A stretch of DNA of 64,000 nt from an uncultured Collinsella sp. (GCA_902496275.1 CABVAC010000002.1:41895-105894); one strand, 5' to 3'. Positions 27,160 to 36,427 are shown, numbered from the stretch's first letter. Translations and numbers: made by a program. The notes: a model not told the origin generated them from the sequence alone.

Positions 27160-28101
27160 GTGCCGGCGAATAAGGAACATACCGAAGCTACTCCCTCGTC
27201 GCTCGCCGTGGCGGCGGGGGAGTATCTCGATTACCTCGCGGTCGAGCGGGGTTTGGCGCGCAACACGATTGCGGCCTATCGTCGTGACCTGACGACGTAC
27301 TGCGCCTATCTGGAGCGGGCGGGTATTGTGTCTTTTGAAGAGGTGACTCGTCAGGTCGTGGAGGGCTTTGTCGCCGATCGCCGTGACGGCGGCTATTCCG
27401 ATGCCTCGGTGGAGCGCGTACTTGCGGCCGTGAAGGGCCTGCATGCCTTTTTGGTGCGCGATGGGGCTGTGGCCCAAAATCCAACTGCAGCGTTGCGCCT
27501 TCCTAAAAAGGCTGAGCGTTTGCCGGAGTATCTATCGGTGGAGGATGTCTCGGCGCTGCTCGATCAAGACTTCCCCGAGGGTGAGATGGGCTTGCGCGAC
27601 CATGCCATCTTGGAAGTGCTCTACGGATGCGGTTTGCGTGTGAGCGAGTTAGTGGGGCTCGATGTGGGTGACATCCATATCGACGATGGCTTTGTGTTCG
27701 TTCGCGGCAAAGGCTCAAAGGAACGCCTGTCCCCGCTGGTGGGAAGCGCGGCGCGAGCTCTGATGCTCTATGTAACTGAGGGGCGTTCTCGCTTGGCGGC
27801 CCATGCCCGCGGAATCGAGACCTCAGCCGTCTTCCTAAATAAGAACGGGCGCCGCCTGTCGCGTCAGGGCGTCCATGCCATCTGTGAGCGCTATGGGCGC
27901 CAGGTGGGGTTGGTGGGGCTTCATCCCCACACGTTGCGCCACTCCTTTGCCACCCATATGCTTGCGGGTGGCGCAGACCTTCGTGTGCTACAGGAGATCT
28001 TGGGGCATGCCGATATATCGACCACGCAGGTCTACACACATGTCGACCGCACGCAGCTGACCGAGGTCTATCTGGCAGCGCATCCGCTGGCGCATCGTTA
28101 A
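27160..28101 (+). CDS. xerD: Site-specific tyrosine recombinase XerD
   Basis: A 313-residue tyrosine recombinase, the normal size for XerC/XerD, which resolve chromosome dimers at dif. An N-terminal SAM-like core-binding domain (YLDYLAVERGLARNTIAAYRRDL in parts) is followed by a catalytic domain with Arg in YGCGLRVSELVGL, HTLRHSFATHML, LGHADISTTQVYTH and the catalytic Tyr. The start is GTG at 27160, two bases after the pyrG stop; the frame is open further upstream inside pyrG but that is coincidental. No dif-like site or integrative element is seen nearby, so a housekeeping role is likely. Confidence 0.93.
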   Translation: MPANKEHTEATPSSLAVAAGEYLDYLAVERGLARNTIAAYRRDLTTYCAYLERAGIVSFEEVTRQVVEGFVADRRDGGYSDASVERVLAAVKGLHAFLVRDGAVAQNPTAALRLPKKAERLPEYLSVEDVSALLDQDFPEGEMGLRDHAILEVLYGCGLRVSELVGLDVGDIHIDDGFVFVRGKGSKERLSPLVGSAARALMLYVTEGRSRLAAHARGIETSAVFLNKNGRRLSRQGVHAICERYGRQVGLVGLHPHTLRHSFATHMLAGGADLRVLQEILGHADISTTQVYTHVDRTQLTEVYLAAHPLAHR

Positions 28102-28134
28102 CACATCGCTGACCTGCATATTTATAGGTATTTG

Positions 28135-28198
28135 GGGACGGGCCCCAGATTGTCGTAGCGTGCCTTTGCGCGCGCATGGGCAATCTGGGGCCCGTCCC
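28135..28198. repeat. Long palindrome after xerD, 18-bp perfect arms
   Basis: The arms at 28135-28152 and 28181-28198 are perfect reverse complements (GGGACGGGCCCC...). A 28-base GC-rich loop separates them and TTTTT follows at 28201. It may be a terminator for xerD. Confidence 0.85.
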
Positions 28199-28299
28199 AT
28201 TTTTCGCCACTCGTCGCTGCGGTGGTGGGCCGTGTATGCCATGGGTGGGGGAGTTTGGGGGCGATGTGAACGGCGTGTAAAGGGACGCAAAAATCGCCT

Positions 28300-28362
28300 C
28301 AACCTCAACTTGAAGGTTGAGGTTGAAAGGCGGGGTGCTACAGGTGGCACCCCGCCTTTACT
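28300..28362 (+). terminator. Double hairpin terminator before mraZ
   Basis: CAACCTCAAC/GTTGAGGTTG (28300-28325) abuts a 13-bp perfect stem AAAGGCGGGGTGC/GCACCCCGCCTTT (28326-28359). It isolates mraZ from upstream transcription. Confidence 0.75.
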
Positions 28363-28378
28363 GTAAACACGACATATT

Positions 28379-28424
28379 GTGTTTTCGAACATATGCTCGG
28401 GGGTGTTTTGCAACATATAGAGGG
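28379..28424 (+). repeat. 24-bp direct repeat upstream of the mraZ operator
   Basis: GTGTTTTNNAACATAT occurs at 28379 and 28403, 24 bp apart. The first copy includes TCGAACATATGCTCGG, which resembles an actinobacterial LexA box with two mismatches. Function unknown. Confidence 0.45.
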
Positions 28425-28468
28425 TGGAGTGGTGGGACGGGGTGGGGGAAGAGGTGGGGAAAGGTGTT
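28424..28468 (+). promoter_or_regulatory. MraZ operator (GTGG direct repeats)
   Basis: GTGG-type motifs start at 28424, 28432, 28442, 28454 and 28464. The 28432/28442 and 28454/28464 pairs are 10 bp apart, matching the known MraZ operator of TGGG direct repeats separated by 5 bp. The last copy overlaps the -35 element of the mraZ promoter, as expected for autorepression of the dcw cluster. Confidence 0.75.
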
Positions 28469-28495
28469 GAAAAATGTGGCGGTTCCCCATATTAT
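28467..28495 (+). promoter_or_regulatory. mraZ/dcw promoter
   Basis: TTGAAA at 28467-28472 and TATTAT at 28490-28495 are separated by 17 bp. The predicted start at about 28502 gives a 62-base leader to mraZ. Confidence 0.75.
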
Positions 28496-28563
28496 TAATG
28501 GCGTCGACAGGCGGGGTGGTTCCCCGCGTACGTGCCATCTGAGTAACCGAGGGGAGGGCGCAC

Positions 28564-28998
28564 ATGGGAATGACTGGTGCATACGAGCGCAATCTCGATG
28601 CAAAAGGTCGTCTGTCCCTGCCTGCACCCCTTCGCGAGGAGCTTGGAGAGCACGTTCGCGTGTTCAAAGCCCTGGATGTCGATGCTCTGTACGTGTTCTC
28701 TGCCGAGGCCTTCGATAAGTGGGTCGAAGGACTCTTCGCGGGTCGTGAGGGCCACGAGGGTTTTAACCCGCGTGACATCAACGACCAGAAGCTCATGAGG
28801 GCGATCAACAAGCGCACCACGTCGATGGATGTGGACAGCGCCGGTCGTATCGGTCTTTCCGAGTCTCTCCGCAAGCAGGCGAACCTCGACCGCGAGGTCA
28901 CGGTTGTGGGCAACTACGACCACCTTGAGGTTTGGGACCGCGCTACGGCCGATGAGGACGATGACGACGAGGCCCTGCTGGACCTCTTCTTCTCGTAA
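28564..28998 (+). CDS. mraZ: Transcriptional regulator MraZ
   Basis: First gene of the division/cell-wall cluster; a DNA-binding protein with two SpoVT/AbrB-like half domains that represses its own operon. It has 144 residues. Each half carries the motif: NLDAKGRLSLPAPLRE near the N-terminus and DVDSAGRIGLSESLRKQA in the middle. The C-terminal tail is strongly acidic. The ATG follows GAGGGGAGGG. Repeated GTGG sites lie in the promoter. Confidence 0.96.
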   Translation: MGMTGAYERNLDAKGRLSLPAPLREELGEHVRVFKALDVDALYVFSAEAFDKWVEGLFAGREGHEGFNPRDINDQKLMRAINKRTTSMDVDSAGRIGLSESLRKQANLDREVTVVGNYDHLEVWDRATADEDDDDEALLDLFFS

Positions 28999-29033
28999 GG
29001 GCAAGGCACGAGTAACGGATGGAGCGTGGGATC

Positions 29034-29984
29034 TTGACACAAGAATATCGGCATGAACCTGTCATGCTCGGCGAAGTGCTTGAGTCGCTGCAGTTAAAGA
29101 GCGGCTCAGTCGTCTGCGATTGCACCCTTGGCGGTGCTGGCCATTCGGTAAAGATGGCCGCGCAGGTGGGGGAGACGGGTCTATTGCTCGGCGTCGATCA
29201 GGACGACATGGCCCTCGAGGCCGCTGGCGCCCGTCTGGACCGCGAGGTTCCCGGCGTTCCGCACCAGCTGCTGAAGGGCAACTTCGGCGACTTGGACGAG
29301 CTGCTTTGCTCGGCCGAGGTACCCGGGGTCGATGGCTTCCTGTTCGATTTGGGCGTTTCGTCACCGCAGCTCGATATCCCTGGCAGGGGCTTTTCGTATA
29401 ACGAGGACGCCCCATTGGACATGCGGATGGATCCGGGTAATAACACCTTAAACGCAGCTGAGGTCATCAACACCTATAACGAACACGACCTCGCCCGGAT
29501 TCTACGCGTCTACGGCGAAGAGAAGTTCGCCTCGCAGATCGCGCGCGAGATCGTGCGCCGCCGCGAGCAAGAACCGATCGAAACCACCGGCCAATTTGTC
29601 GAGATCATCAAGGCGGGTATCCCGGCTGCCGCTCGTCGGCATGGCGGACACCCGGCCAAGAAAAGTTTCCAAGCCATTCGCATCGAGGTCAATCACGAGC
29701 TCGATGTGCTCGAACGAGGGCTTGATGCCGCCACCAGGTGGCTCAACCCGGGCGGACGTATTTGCGTCATCTCGTATCACTCGCTCGAGGACCGTATTGT
29801 AAAGAATCACTTTAAGGAGATGAGCCAGGGGTGCACGTGTCCGCCGGAGATTCCGGTGTGCGTGTGCGGCAACGTGCCGATACTCAAGGTCATCACCCGC
29901 AAACCCTTGGTTGCCCAGCCTGATGAGGTTGAGCGCAACCCTCGGGCGAGGTCAGCCAAAATCCGCGTGGTGCAGCGTCTGTAG
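29034..29984 (+). CDS. rsmH: 16S rRNA (cytosine1402-N4)-methyltransferase
   Basis: SAM-dependent methyltransferase (MraW) modifying C1402 of 16S rRNA. It starts near YRHEPVMLGEVLE, followed by the SAM motif DCTLGGAGHSVKMA, LLGVDQDDMALE, FLFDLGVSSPQLD and the late ISYHSLEDRIVKN. The C-terminal CTCPPEIPVCVCG is typical. I chose TTG at 29034 because GGAG lies nine bases before it; ATG at 29019 in the same frame (five codons earlier) has no good ribosome site but cannot be excluded. Confidence 0.95.
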   Translation: MTQEYRHEPVMLGEVLESLQLKSGSVVCDCTLGGAGHSVKMAAQVGETGLLLGVDQDDMALEAAGARLDREVPGVPHQLLKGNFGDLDELLCSAEVPGVDGFLFDLGVSSPQLDIPGRGFSYNEDAPLDMRMDPGNNTLNAAEVINTYNEHDLARILRVYGEEKFASQIAREIVRRREQEPIETTGQFVEIIKAGIPAAARRHGGHPAKKSFQAIRIEVNHELDVLERGLDAATRWLNPGGRICVISYHSLEDRIVKNHFKEMSQGCTCPPEIPVCVCGNVPILKVITRKPLVAQPDEVERNPRARSAKIRVVQRL

Positions 29985-30074
29985 GCGCGACCGCGCGATA
30001 TTGGACCTCCCGCTCGCACCAAAAACGAAGCTTAAACACACTACCAACGTACTCGGGATGGGAGGCGGCATATC

Positions 30075-30545
30075 ATGGGCTACAACACTTCAAGCGCAGC
30101 ACTCGCCTATGATATGAACGCCATGCCCGCCTATCGTGAGACGTCGCAGGCCCCCGTTGCTCCCCGTGAGCAGCGCACGCCGCGCTTTGATGTCTACACG
30201 GGCGCGGGCCGTCAGGCAAACCAGGCGGTAAGCCCGGTTTTCATGAGCGTTCTTAAAACGTTTTGCATCATTGCGGCTATCTTCATGACGATCGGCGTCG
30301 CCCGCGTGGCGCTCGCCGGCGTTACGGCCCAGGTGCTCAACAGCAACGCCGAGCTTACCAACACGCTCGAAAAGGCGACCGATGAGAGCTCCGACCTGGA
30401 GGTCATGCATTCGGTCTATGGCGCCGACACGCGCATTCGCGACCTTGCGGGCGCTTATGGCATGGTGGAGCCCAGCGAGAGCGTTACACTTGACTTTTCG
30501 CAGGATGCAGCCGCGGGCGCCAACGCGACCGCGGCCGCTCAGTAG
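30075..30545 (+). CDS. FtsL-like single-pass division protein
   Basis: A 156-residue protein in the ftsL position, between rsmH and ftsI. It has a cytoplasmic N-terminus of about 55 residues, one transmembrane helix (LKTFCIIAAIFMTIGVARVA), then a short helical, heptad-like segment (LNSNAELTNTLEKATDESSDLE) and an Ala-rich tail. This layout fits FtsL/DivIC-type bitopic proteins, but sequence similarity in this family is very low, so the call rests on topology and synteny. The ATG follows GGGAGGC. The gene ends 17 bp before ftsI. Confidence 0.75.
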   Translation: MGYNTSSAALAYDMNAMPAYRETSQAPVAPREQRTPRFDVYTGAGRQANQAVSPVFMSVLKTFCIIAAIFMTIGVARVALAGVTAQVLNSNAELTNTLEKATDESSDLEVMHSVYGADTRIRDLAGAYGMVEPSESVTLDFSQDAAAGANATAAAQ

Positions 30546-30562
30546 CATGACGGTAGCTGAGT

Positions 30563-32428
30563 ATGACAAATGACTATCGCCGCGCATCCGATGGGGGCCG
30601 CGGTTCTGGACGTCCCTCGTCGCGGGGACGTTCTGGTTATCAAGGAACGGGTCGGCAATCTTACAACGGTGGGCAGTCCCATGGCAACGACCCCGCGTCG
30701 CGACTTCGCGGCTCGGGCGGCCCTCAAGTGCATAACACCAGGTCGCGCAAGAGTTCGTCGATCGAATGGCTCACAGGCGCGCCTCTGCCTCGCCGCAACG
30801 CCGTCATGGGATTCATTGGGCTTGGCTTGGGCTTGGGCGTCTTTCGCCTTGCCGATTATCAAATTGTCGAAGCCGATCAACTGCGCGAGCGTGCCGATGC
30901 GCGCCGCCTGCTTGCGCAGACCCTCTATGCCAAACGCGGCACTATCTACGACCGTAACGGTAACGTGCTGGTGTCGTCGGTCGAATGTCGCAACATCGCC
31001 GTGAACCCGCAGCTTGTCGAGGATGTTGACAAGACGGTGTCGGCGCTGGTCAAGGCAACTGGAATCGATAAAAAGACCTGCCGCAAGCTCGTCGAGTCCG
31101 ATGGAACCTGGGTGTATATCAAGCGCCAGGTGGACGAAGACGATGCTGCTGCGCTGGAGAAGAAGAACCTGCCCGGCGTGCTTTTTGAGCAGGCTATGAA
31201 GCGCGTATATCCATACGGCAATCTGGCATCGCAGGTGCTGGGTGTAGTGAATGTAGACAACGACGGCTTGACGGGTCTCGAAAAGCAATACAACAAGCTT
31301 CTGACCGGCACGAACGGTTCTCTCGTGCGCGAACGCGCGAGAGACGGCAGCTATATCGCGGGCGGTGCCTATAAAAAGGTGGCTGCGGTCGACGGCGTTG
31401 ACATCGTGACGACGCTCGACGTCAATATCCAGCGAGCGGCTGAGGATGCTCTGGCAGAGGCTGTCGAGAAGACAAAGGCCAAGAACGGCTCGGCTTTGGT
31501 CACCGACCCCACGACCGGTGAAATTCTTGCCGCCTGCTCGTACCCGACCTACGACCAGACCGATCTGGAGAACGCTAAGACCGAGGATATGAACCTGCGC
31601 CTGGTCACCGACGCCTACGAGCCCGGCTCGGTCTTTAAGACGCTTGTGGCAGGCGCCGGCTTCGACCTGGGGGTCGTGCGGTCGAGTACGTCGTTTGAGG
31701 TGCCGGCGAGCATCAAGGTGGGCGACGATACCGTCACCGATGCCGACAAGCGTGACTACGCCATGACCATGGATGTACGCGAGATGATGCGCCGTTCGTC
31801 CAACGTGGGCTTTGTCCTGGTGGGGCGCAAGATCGGTGCCGACGACTTTGCCGCCTATGTGGACAAGTGGGGCATCGGTCACAGCTCCGGTGTCGATTTT
31901 CCGGGCGAGAGCCTGGGCATCGTCAAGGAGCGCGACCAGTATGACGGCGCCACGCTGGGCTCGATGAGCTTTGGACAGGCGCTGTCTGTCTCGCCGATTG
32001 AGGTCGCACGTGCCGTGGGCGGCATCGCCAACGGCGGCGTGATGATGACCCCGCACTTCTATAAGTCCAGCAAGGGCGATGAGAAGGATTGGGGCGAAGG
32101 CGAGCGTGCGATTTCGCAGGACGCCGCCGCGCAGGTGACGTCGTGCATGCAGACGGTTGTCGCCGAGGGCACGGGCGTCGGCGGTGCGGTCGATGGCTAC
32201 GACGTGGCGGGCAAGACCGGTACGGCCGAGCGTGCCGACGAGAACGGCGGCTACCTCAAGGAGAACTACATGTCGTCCTTTATGGGCTTTGCACCGGCAC
32301 AATCGCCCAAGGTGCTGTGCTATATCACGCTCGATGGAACGCCGAGCGGCTCGGATGCCGCTGCGGTGCCATTCCAGTCCATTATGGCCAACGCGCTCGA
32401 CGTGCTGGGTATCCCGCACACGAAGTAG
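30563..32428 (+). CDS. ftsI: Septal peptidoglycan transpeptidase (FtsI/PBP)
   Basis: A class B penicillin-binding protein of 621 residues that cross-links septal peptidoglycan. A basic Ser/Gly/Arg-rich cytoplasmic tail of about 75 residues precedes one membrane helix (VMGFIGLGLGLGVF). A dimerisation domain follows, with RGTIYDRNGNVL. The transpeptidase domain has the catalytic serine in PGSVFKT, the SSN motif in RSSNVGF and KTGTAERAD. No PASTA domain is present. The gene lies in the dcw cluster between the ftsL-like gene and murF; murE, usual here, is missing. Confidence 0.95.
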   Translation: MTNDYRRASDGGRGSGRPSSRGRSGYQGTGRQSYNGGQSHGNDPASRLRGSGGPQVHNTRSRKSSSIEWLTGAPLPRRNAVMGFIGLGLGLGVFRLADYQIVEADQLRERADARRLLAQTLYAKRGTIYDRNGNVLVSSVECRNIAVNPQLVEDVDKTVSALVKATGIDKKTCRKLVESDGTWVYIKRQVDEDDAAALEKKNLPGVLFEQAMKRVYPYGNLASQVLGVVNVDNDGLTGLEKQYNKLLTGTNGSLVRERARDGSYIAGGAYKKVAAVDGVDIVTTLDVNIQRAAEDALAEAVEKTKAKNGSALVTDPTTGEILAACSYPTYDQTDLENAKTEDMNLRLVTDAYEPGSVFKTLVAGAGFDLGVVRSSTSFEVPASIKVGDDTVTDADKRDYAMTMDVREMMRRSSNVGFVLVGRKIGADDFAAYVDKWGIGHSSGVDFPGESLGIVKERDQYDGATLGSMSFGQALSVSPIEVARAVGGIANGGVMMTPHFYKSSKGDEKDWGEGERAISQDAAAQVTSCMQTVVAEGTGVGGAVDGYDVAGKTGTAERADENGGYLKENYMSSFMGFAPAQSPKVLCYITLDGTPSGSDAAAVPFQSIMANALDVLGIPHTK

Positions 32429-32555
32429 GGGGTTACAATCATTGGGGCGTGGTTTGTTGTCCCATATGAGGGGTGTTCACATGCCCTGCACCACGCATGC
32501 GCGGCGCTGGGATACAATACGCCGATAGCATTATTAGGTTTACAGGGGAGCTGCA

Positions 32556-33980
32556 ATGATAGAGATCGCCGTCAACAACCTCGCGGCCGCAACAGGGGCC
32601 CGAACCGTGACGGGAGAAGCCGATCGGGTATGCCGCGGGTGCGTTATCGACTCGCGCCAGGTCGAGGAAGGGACGATTTTTGTCGCCTTTCCCGGTGAAA
32701 ACGTCGACGGCAATGATTTTGCTTCCCGTGCCGTCCAGTCGGGTGCCGGCGCCGTCGTGATGACGCGTGAGCCCGAGGCCGAGCTGGTCTCGCTGGCGCA
32801 GGACAAGGACTGTGCCATCTTGCTGACCGATGATCCCGAGGAGTTTCTGCTGCGTTTGGCGCACGCGTACCGTCTGGAGCTTGGCTGCCTGGTCGTTGGC
32901 ATTACCGGTTCCATCGGCAAGACGACGACCAAGGACGTACTCGCCGCTGTGCTTGCCAAGCGCTATCGTGTCTGGGCCACCAAGGGCAATTTCAATAACT
33001 TGATCGGTATGCCGCTCACGGTGCTTTCCGCTCCGGCCGATACCGAGGTCCTGGTGCTCGAGATGGGCATGAACCATTTCCACGAGATTGAGCGCCTGTC
33101 CCAGTCCGCCAATCCCAACCTTGCCATCGTGAGCAAGATCGGCACCTCTCATATCGGTATTTTGGGCAGCCGCGAGAACATCGCCCGCGCCAAGTCCGAG
33201 ATCGTCCAGGGCATGTGCGCCGCCGGCGACTATTTGCCGCTGCTGGTTTTGGGCGGCGAGGACGACTTTACGCCGTTCATTCGCGATGCGTTCGCCCAGC
33301 CTGCTGGTATCGACGTAATGCTGGCCGGCGTCTCGGACGATGATGAGGTCCGTGCCCGCGACATTCGTGTTGATGACGAGGGCCGTCCGGTCTTTACGCT
33401 CGATTTTGGTCAGGGCGAGACAATCGATACCATGCTTGCCATCCCCGGCGTGCAGTCCGTCCCAAATGCCGTTAAGGCCGCCGCGGTTGCCTATCGCCTG
33501 GGCGTGACGCCCGAGCAGATCGATGCTGCCTTTAGGGGCCTCACGATCACCGGTCACCGCCAGGAGATCAAGCGCGCCAAGAGCGGTGCCCGCGTTATCG
33601 ACGATTCCTATAACGCCAGCGCCGAATCCATGGCTGCTGGCCTCGACCTGCTGTGCTCGCTTTCGTGCACGGGGTCTCGCATGGCAATCCTGGGCGAGAT
33701 GGGCGAGATGGGCGACGAGGCTCCTCGCATGCATGAGCTCGTGGGCGCCTATGCCGCCGCCAAGAAGCTCGACATGCTAGCGTGCGTGGGTGGTGAGCTG
33801 GCCCAGCTTATGGCCGATGCCGCGCGCATGATGGGCATGGACGAGGACCGCATCCAGGTGTTCTCCGATTATCAGCAGGTGCTCGACCGCATGGGCGCCG
33901 CGCTTGAAAAACATGATGTTGTACTGGTCAAGGGTTCCCGTTTTGTTGAGCTCGACCGCTTTGTGGAAGGTGTGTGCTAG
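32556..33980 (+). CDS. murF: UDP-MurNAc-tripeptide D-alanyl-D-alanine ligase
   Basis: Adds D-Ala-D-Ala to the UDP-MurNAc tripeptide in the cytoplasm. It is 474 residues in three Mur-ligase domains. The ATP loop is GITGSIGKTTTKDVL, followed by KGNFNNLIGMPLTV and MGMNHFHEIERL for the central domain, and a C-terminal domain with DDSYNASAESM. The ATG follows CAGGGGAG. A TACAAT hexamer about 40 bp upstream and a 127-bp gap suggest an internal promoter. MraY begins three bases after the stop. Confidence 0.96.
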   Translation: MIEIAVNNLAAATGARTVTGEADRVCRGCVIDSRQVEEGTIFVAFPGENVDGNDFASRAVQSGAGAVVMTREPEAELVSLAQDKDCAILLTDDPEEFLLRLAHAYRLELGCLVVGITGSIGKTTTKDVLAAVLAKRYRVWATKGNFNNLIGMPLTVLSAPADTEVLVLEMGMNHFHEIERLSQSANPNLAIVSKIGTSHIGILGSRENIARAKSEIVQGMCAAGDYLPLLVLGGEDDFTPFIRDAFAQPAGIDVMLAGVSDDDEVRARDIRVDDEGRPVFTLDFGQGETIDTMLAIPGVQSVPNAVKAAAVAYRLGVTPEQIDAAFRGLTITGHRQEIKRAKSGARVIDDSYNASAESMAAGLDLLCSLSCTGSRMAILGEMGEMGDEAPRMHELVGAYAAAKKLDMLACVGGELAQLMADAARMMGMDEDRIQVFSDYQQVLDRMGAALEKHDVVLVKGSRFVELDRFVEGVC

Positions 33981-33983
33981 CCC

Positions 33984-35003
33984 ATGTTCGGCAATCCCTC
34001 GTATCCAACGTATCAGGCTTTTTTGGGGCTTGGCATCGCCGCTGCCATTGCGCTGCTGCTCATGCCGTGGTGGATCAAGCTGCTCAAGGTCGAGGGTATC
34101 GGCCAGCAGGTTCGTGCCGACGGCCCCAAGCGCCATTTGGTTAAGCAGGGAACGCCCACCATGGGTGGCGTTGTCATCCTCGTCGCGATCTCGCTGACCT
34201 GCCTGCTGATGGGCAAGCTCACCACTGAGCTCGTGCTCGTGCTGCTCGCCACGCTGGCGACCGGCGTGTTGGGCCTGATCGACGACCTGACCTCCGTTAC
34301 GCATGGGCGCTCGCTCGGTCTGACGCCCCATGCCAAGATGATCGGCCTAACCATTATATGTGTTACCTTTACGGTACTTTCCGTCAACTGGTGCGGCGTC
34401 GCCCCCGAGATTCGTTTTCCCGGTGGGTTGACGATCGACCTTGGGGTGCTTTCGACCACCATCTGCGGCTATTCGTTCCCGTGGCTCTATATTGTCTTTT
34501 GCTGGCTGATGATCGCCGGTCTTTCTAATGCCGTGAACCTGACCGATGGCCTTGACGGTCTTGCTGGCGGCACCTCCATGATCGCCATGCTCGCCATGGC
34601 TGCCATGGCGTTTTTGCACGGAGACGTGAACCTGTCCATCTTCTGCACCGCGTGTGCCGGTGCCTGCTTGGGCTTTCTGTGGTTCAACTGCTATCCGGCG
34701 AGCATCTTTATGGGCGATACCGGTTCGCTTGCCCTAGGCGCCGCGTTTGCCTGCACGTCCATCATGACCAACACCGAGGTCGTCTCCCTCATCATCGGCG
34801 GCCTGTTTATCGTTGAGACCCTGTCGGTCATGATTCAGGTTGTCTACTTCCACTTTACGCACAAGCGCGTCTTCCTTATGGCGCCCATCCATCATCATTT
34901 TGAAAAGAAGGGCTGGGCCGAGACCAAGGTCGTCATCCGTTTTTGGATTATCGCTGCTGCCTTTGGTGCCGTTGGCCTTGCTCTGTTCTTCCAGTTGGGA
35001 TAG
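33984..35003 (+). CDS. mraY: Phospho-N-acetylmuramoyl-pentapeptide transferase
   Basis: Integral membrane enzyme transferring phospho-MurNAc-pentapeptide to undecaprenyl phosphate, giving lipid I. It has 339 residues and about ten hydrophobic helices. Catalytic and signature loops are visible: RHLVKQGTPTMGGVV, GLIDDLTSVTHGRSLGL in the first Asp pair region, NLTDGLDGLAGG, FMGDTGSLALG, and the HHHFEKKGW motif. It is tightly packed between murF and murD. Confidence 0.97.
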   Translation: MFGNPSYPTYQAFLGLGIAAAIALLLMPWWIKLLKVEGIGQQVRADGPKRHLVKQGTPTMGGVVILVAISLTCLLMGKLTTELVLVLLATLATGVLGLIDDLTSVTHGRSLGLTPHAKMIGLTIICVTFTVLSVNWCGVAPEIRFPGGLTIDLGVLSTTICGYSFPWLYIVFCWLMIAGLSNAVNLTDGLDGLAGGTSMIAMLAMAAMAFLHGDVNLSIFCTACAGACLGFLWFNCYPASIFMGDTGSLALGAAFACTSIMTNTEVVSLIIGGLFIVETLSVMIQVVYFHFTHKRVFLMAPIHHHFEKKGWAETKVVIRFWIIAAAFGAVGLALFFQLG

Positions 35004-35012
35004 TGGTCTTTC

Positions 35013-36419
35013 ATGCCTCTTGCTGATGTTTTTAGCCTGCTCGTTTTGGGTCAGGGCAAATCCGGTCTCGATGTCGCCCGCTGGGCGCTGGCACATCCCG
35101 AGCGCGTAAGCGCCGTTACCGTGTATGGCGGCGGCACCTCTGAGCCCAATGACGCCACGCGTGTGCTCGAGGCTGCTGGTGTGTCGTTTGTCTATGGAAC
35201 CGAACAGGTCGAGGGCGCCTATGACGTATGCGTGACGTGCCCTGGCATCTCGGAGTTCTCGGGCTTCTTTAAGGCCGGGCGCGAGCATGCCGCCCAGATT
35301 ATGGGTGAGCCCGAGTTTGCCTATCGCCTGTCGCCCGATAACTGGATTGCCATTACGGGCACCAACGGCAAGACGACCACCACGTCGCTGACTGATTATC
35401 TGCTCAAGGCTGCCGGTGAGGCCAGCGTAGCCGTCGGCAACATCGGCGAGCCGCCGGTCAACGAGATTGACGGGCGCGCTCACAACGAGTGGTTTGTGGC
35501 GGAGCTCTCGAGCTATCAGATTGCTACGACTACCGAGCTTCATCCTCGCGTGGCGGTGCTGCTCAACATCACGCCCGATCACCTGGGCTGGCACAAGAGC
35601 CACAAGAACTATGCGCTTGCCAAGATCAAACTGTTTGACAATATGATCGATGACGATCTGGTGGTTGTCGACGTGGAAGATGCCGGCATTCACGAGTTCG
35701 ATGAGTACATCTATACACCGGGTCGCCGCATCTGCAAGGTCGCTTTTGACGAGCCCGAGGGCGCAGACGCCGCCTTTGTGCGCGACGGCAAGATGGTCGT
35801 GCGCCTGAAGGGCGTCGAGACCCCGCTCATCGCTATATCTGAGCTCAAGATCTCGGGCCATCACAATGTTATCAATGCCCTGTGCGCTGCCACGGCTGCC
35901 CTGGCCGTTGGTGCCGATTCCGAGGGCATTTGCCGCGGTCTGGCCTCGTTCCAGCCTCTCGAGCACCGTGTTGAGCCTTGTGGCGAGATCGATGGCGTGC
36001 GCTACGTTAACGATTCCAAGGCAACGAATACCGATGCGGTCGAGAAGGCCCTGACGGCATTTCCCGATGATGACGTGATCTTGCTGCTCGGCGGCCACGA
36101 TAAGGGCACGCCGCTCACGGACTTCGCGCGCATCGTTATGGACAACGTGCGCTCGGTCGTTTGCTTTGGCGATGCGCGCGAGCGTTTTACCGCCGCTATG
36201 GACGAGGCCGATGTCGATGGTGACGTGGATATCGCCCAGGCGGATAACCTACGCGACGCTGTGGACGTTGCCCGCTCGCTCTCGAGCCGCGGCGACGTGA
36301 TCCTGCTTTCGCCCGCCTGCTCTTCGTTCGATGAGTTCTCGGGCTATGAGGAGCGCGGCCGCGTGTTTAAGGACTACGTGGATCAGCTTGCTGCTACAGC
36401 GAAATCACAAATGGAATAG
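35013..36419 (+). CDS. murD: UDP-MurNAc-L-alanine:D-glutamate ligase
   Basis: Adds D-glutamate to UDP-MurNAc-L-Ala. It has 468 residues. The N-terminal Rossmann-type domain starts LLVLGQGKSGLDVARWAL, the ATP loop is AITGTNGKTTTTSLTDYLL, and later motifs are ELSSYQIATT, NITPDHLGWHKS and NDSKATNTDAVEKAL, with LLLGGHDKG in the C-terminal domain. It starts 10 bp after mraY with a weak ribosome site. Confidence 0.96.
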   Translation: MPLADVFSLLVLGQGKSGLDVARWALAHPERVSAVTVYGGGTSEPNDATRVLEAAGVSFVYGTEQVEGAYDVCVTCPGISEFSGFFKAGREHAAQIMGEPEFAYRLSPDNWIAITGTNGKTTTTSLTDYLLKAAGEASVAVGNIGEPPVNEIDGRAHNEWFVAELSSYQIATTTELHPRVAVLLNITPDHLGWHKSHKNYALAKIKLFDNMIDDDLVVVDVEDAGIHEFDEYIYTPGRRICKVAFDEPEGADAAFVRDGKMVVRLKGVETPLIAISELKISGHHNVINALCAATAALAVGADSEGICRGLASFQPLEHRVEPCGEIDGVRYVNDSKATNTDAVEKALTAFPDDDVILLLGGHDKGTPLTDFARIVMDNVRSVVCFGDARERFTAAMDEADVDGDVDIAQADNLRDAVDVARSLSSRGDVILLSPACSSFDEFSGYEERGRVFKDYVDQLAATAKSQME

Positions 36420-36427
36420 GGGTTGCG

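Noticed and set aside
27160..28101. Tyrosine recombinase as an integrase of a mobile element
   Set aside because: Its size and coupling to pyrG fit housekeeping XerD; no attachment sites, phage genes or tRNA are nearby.
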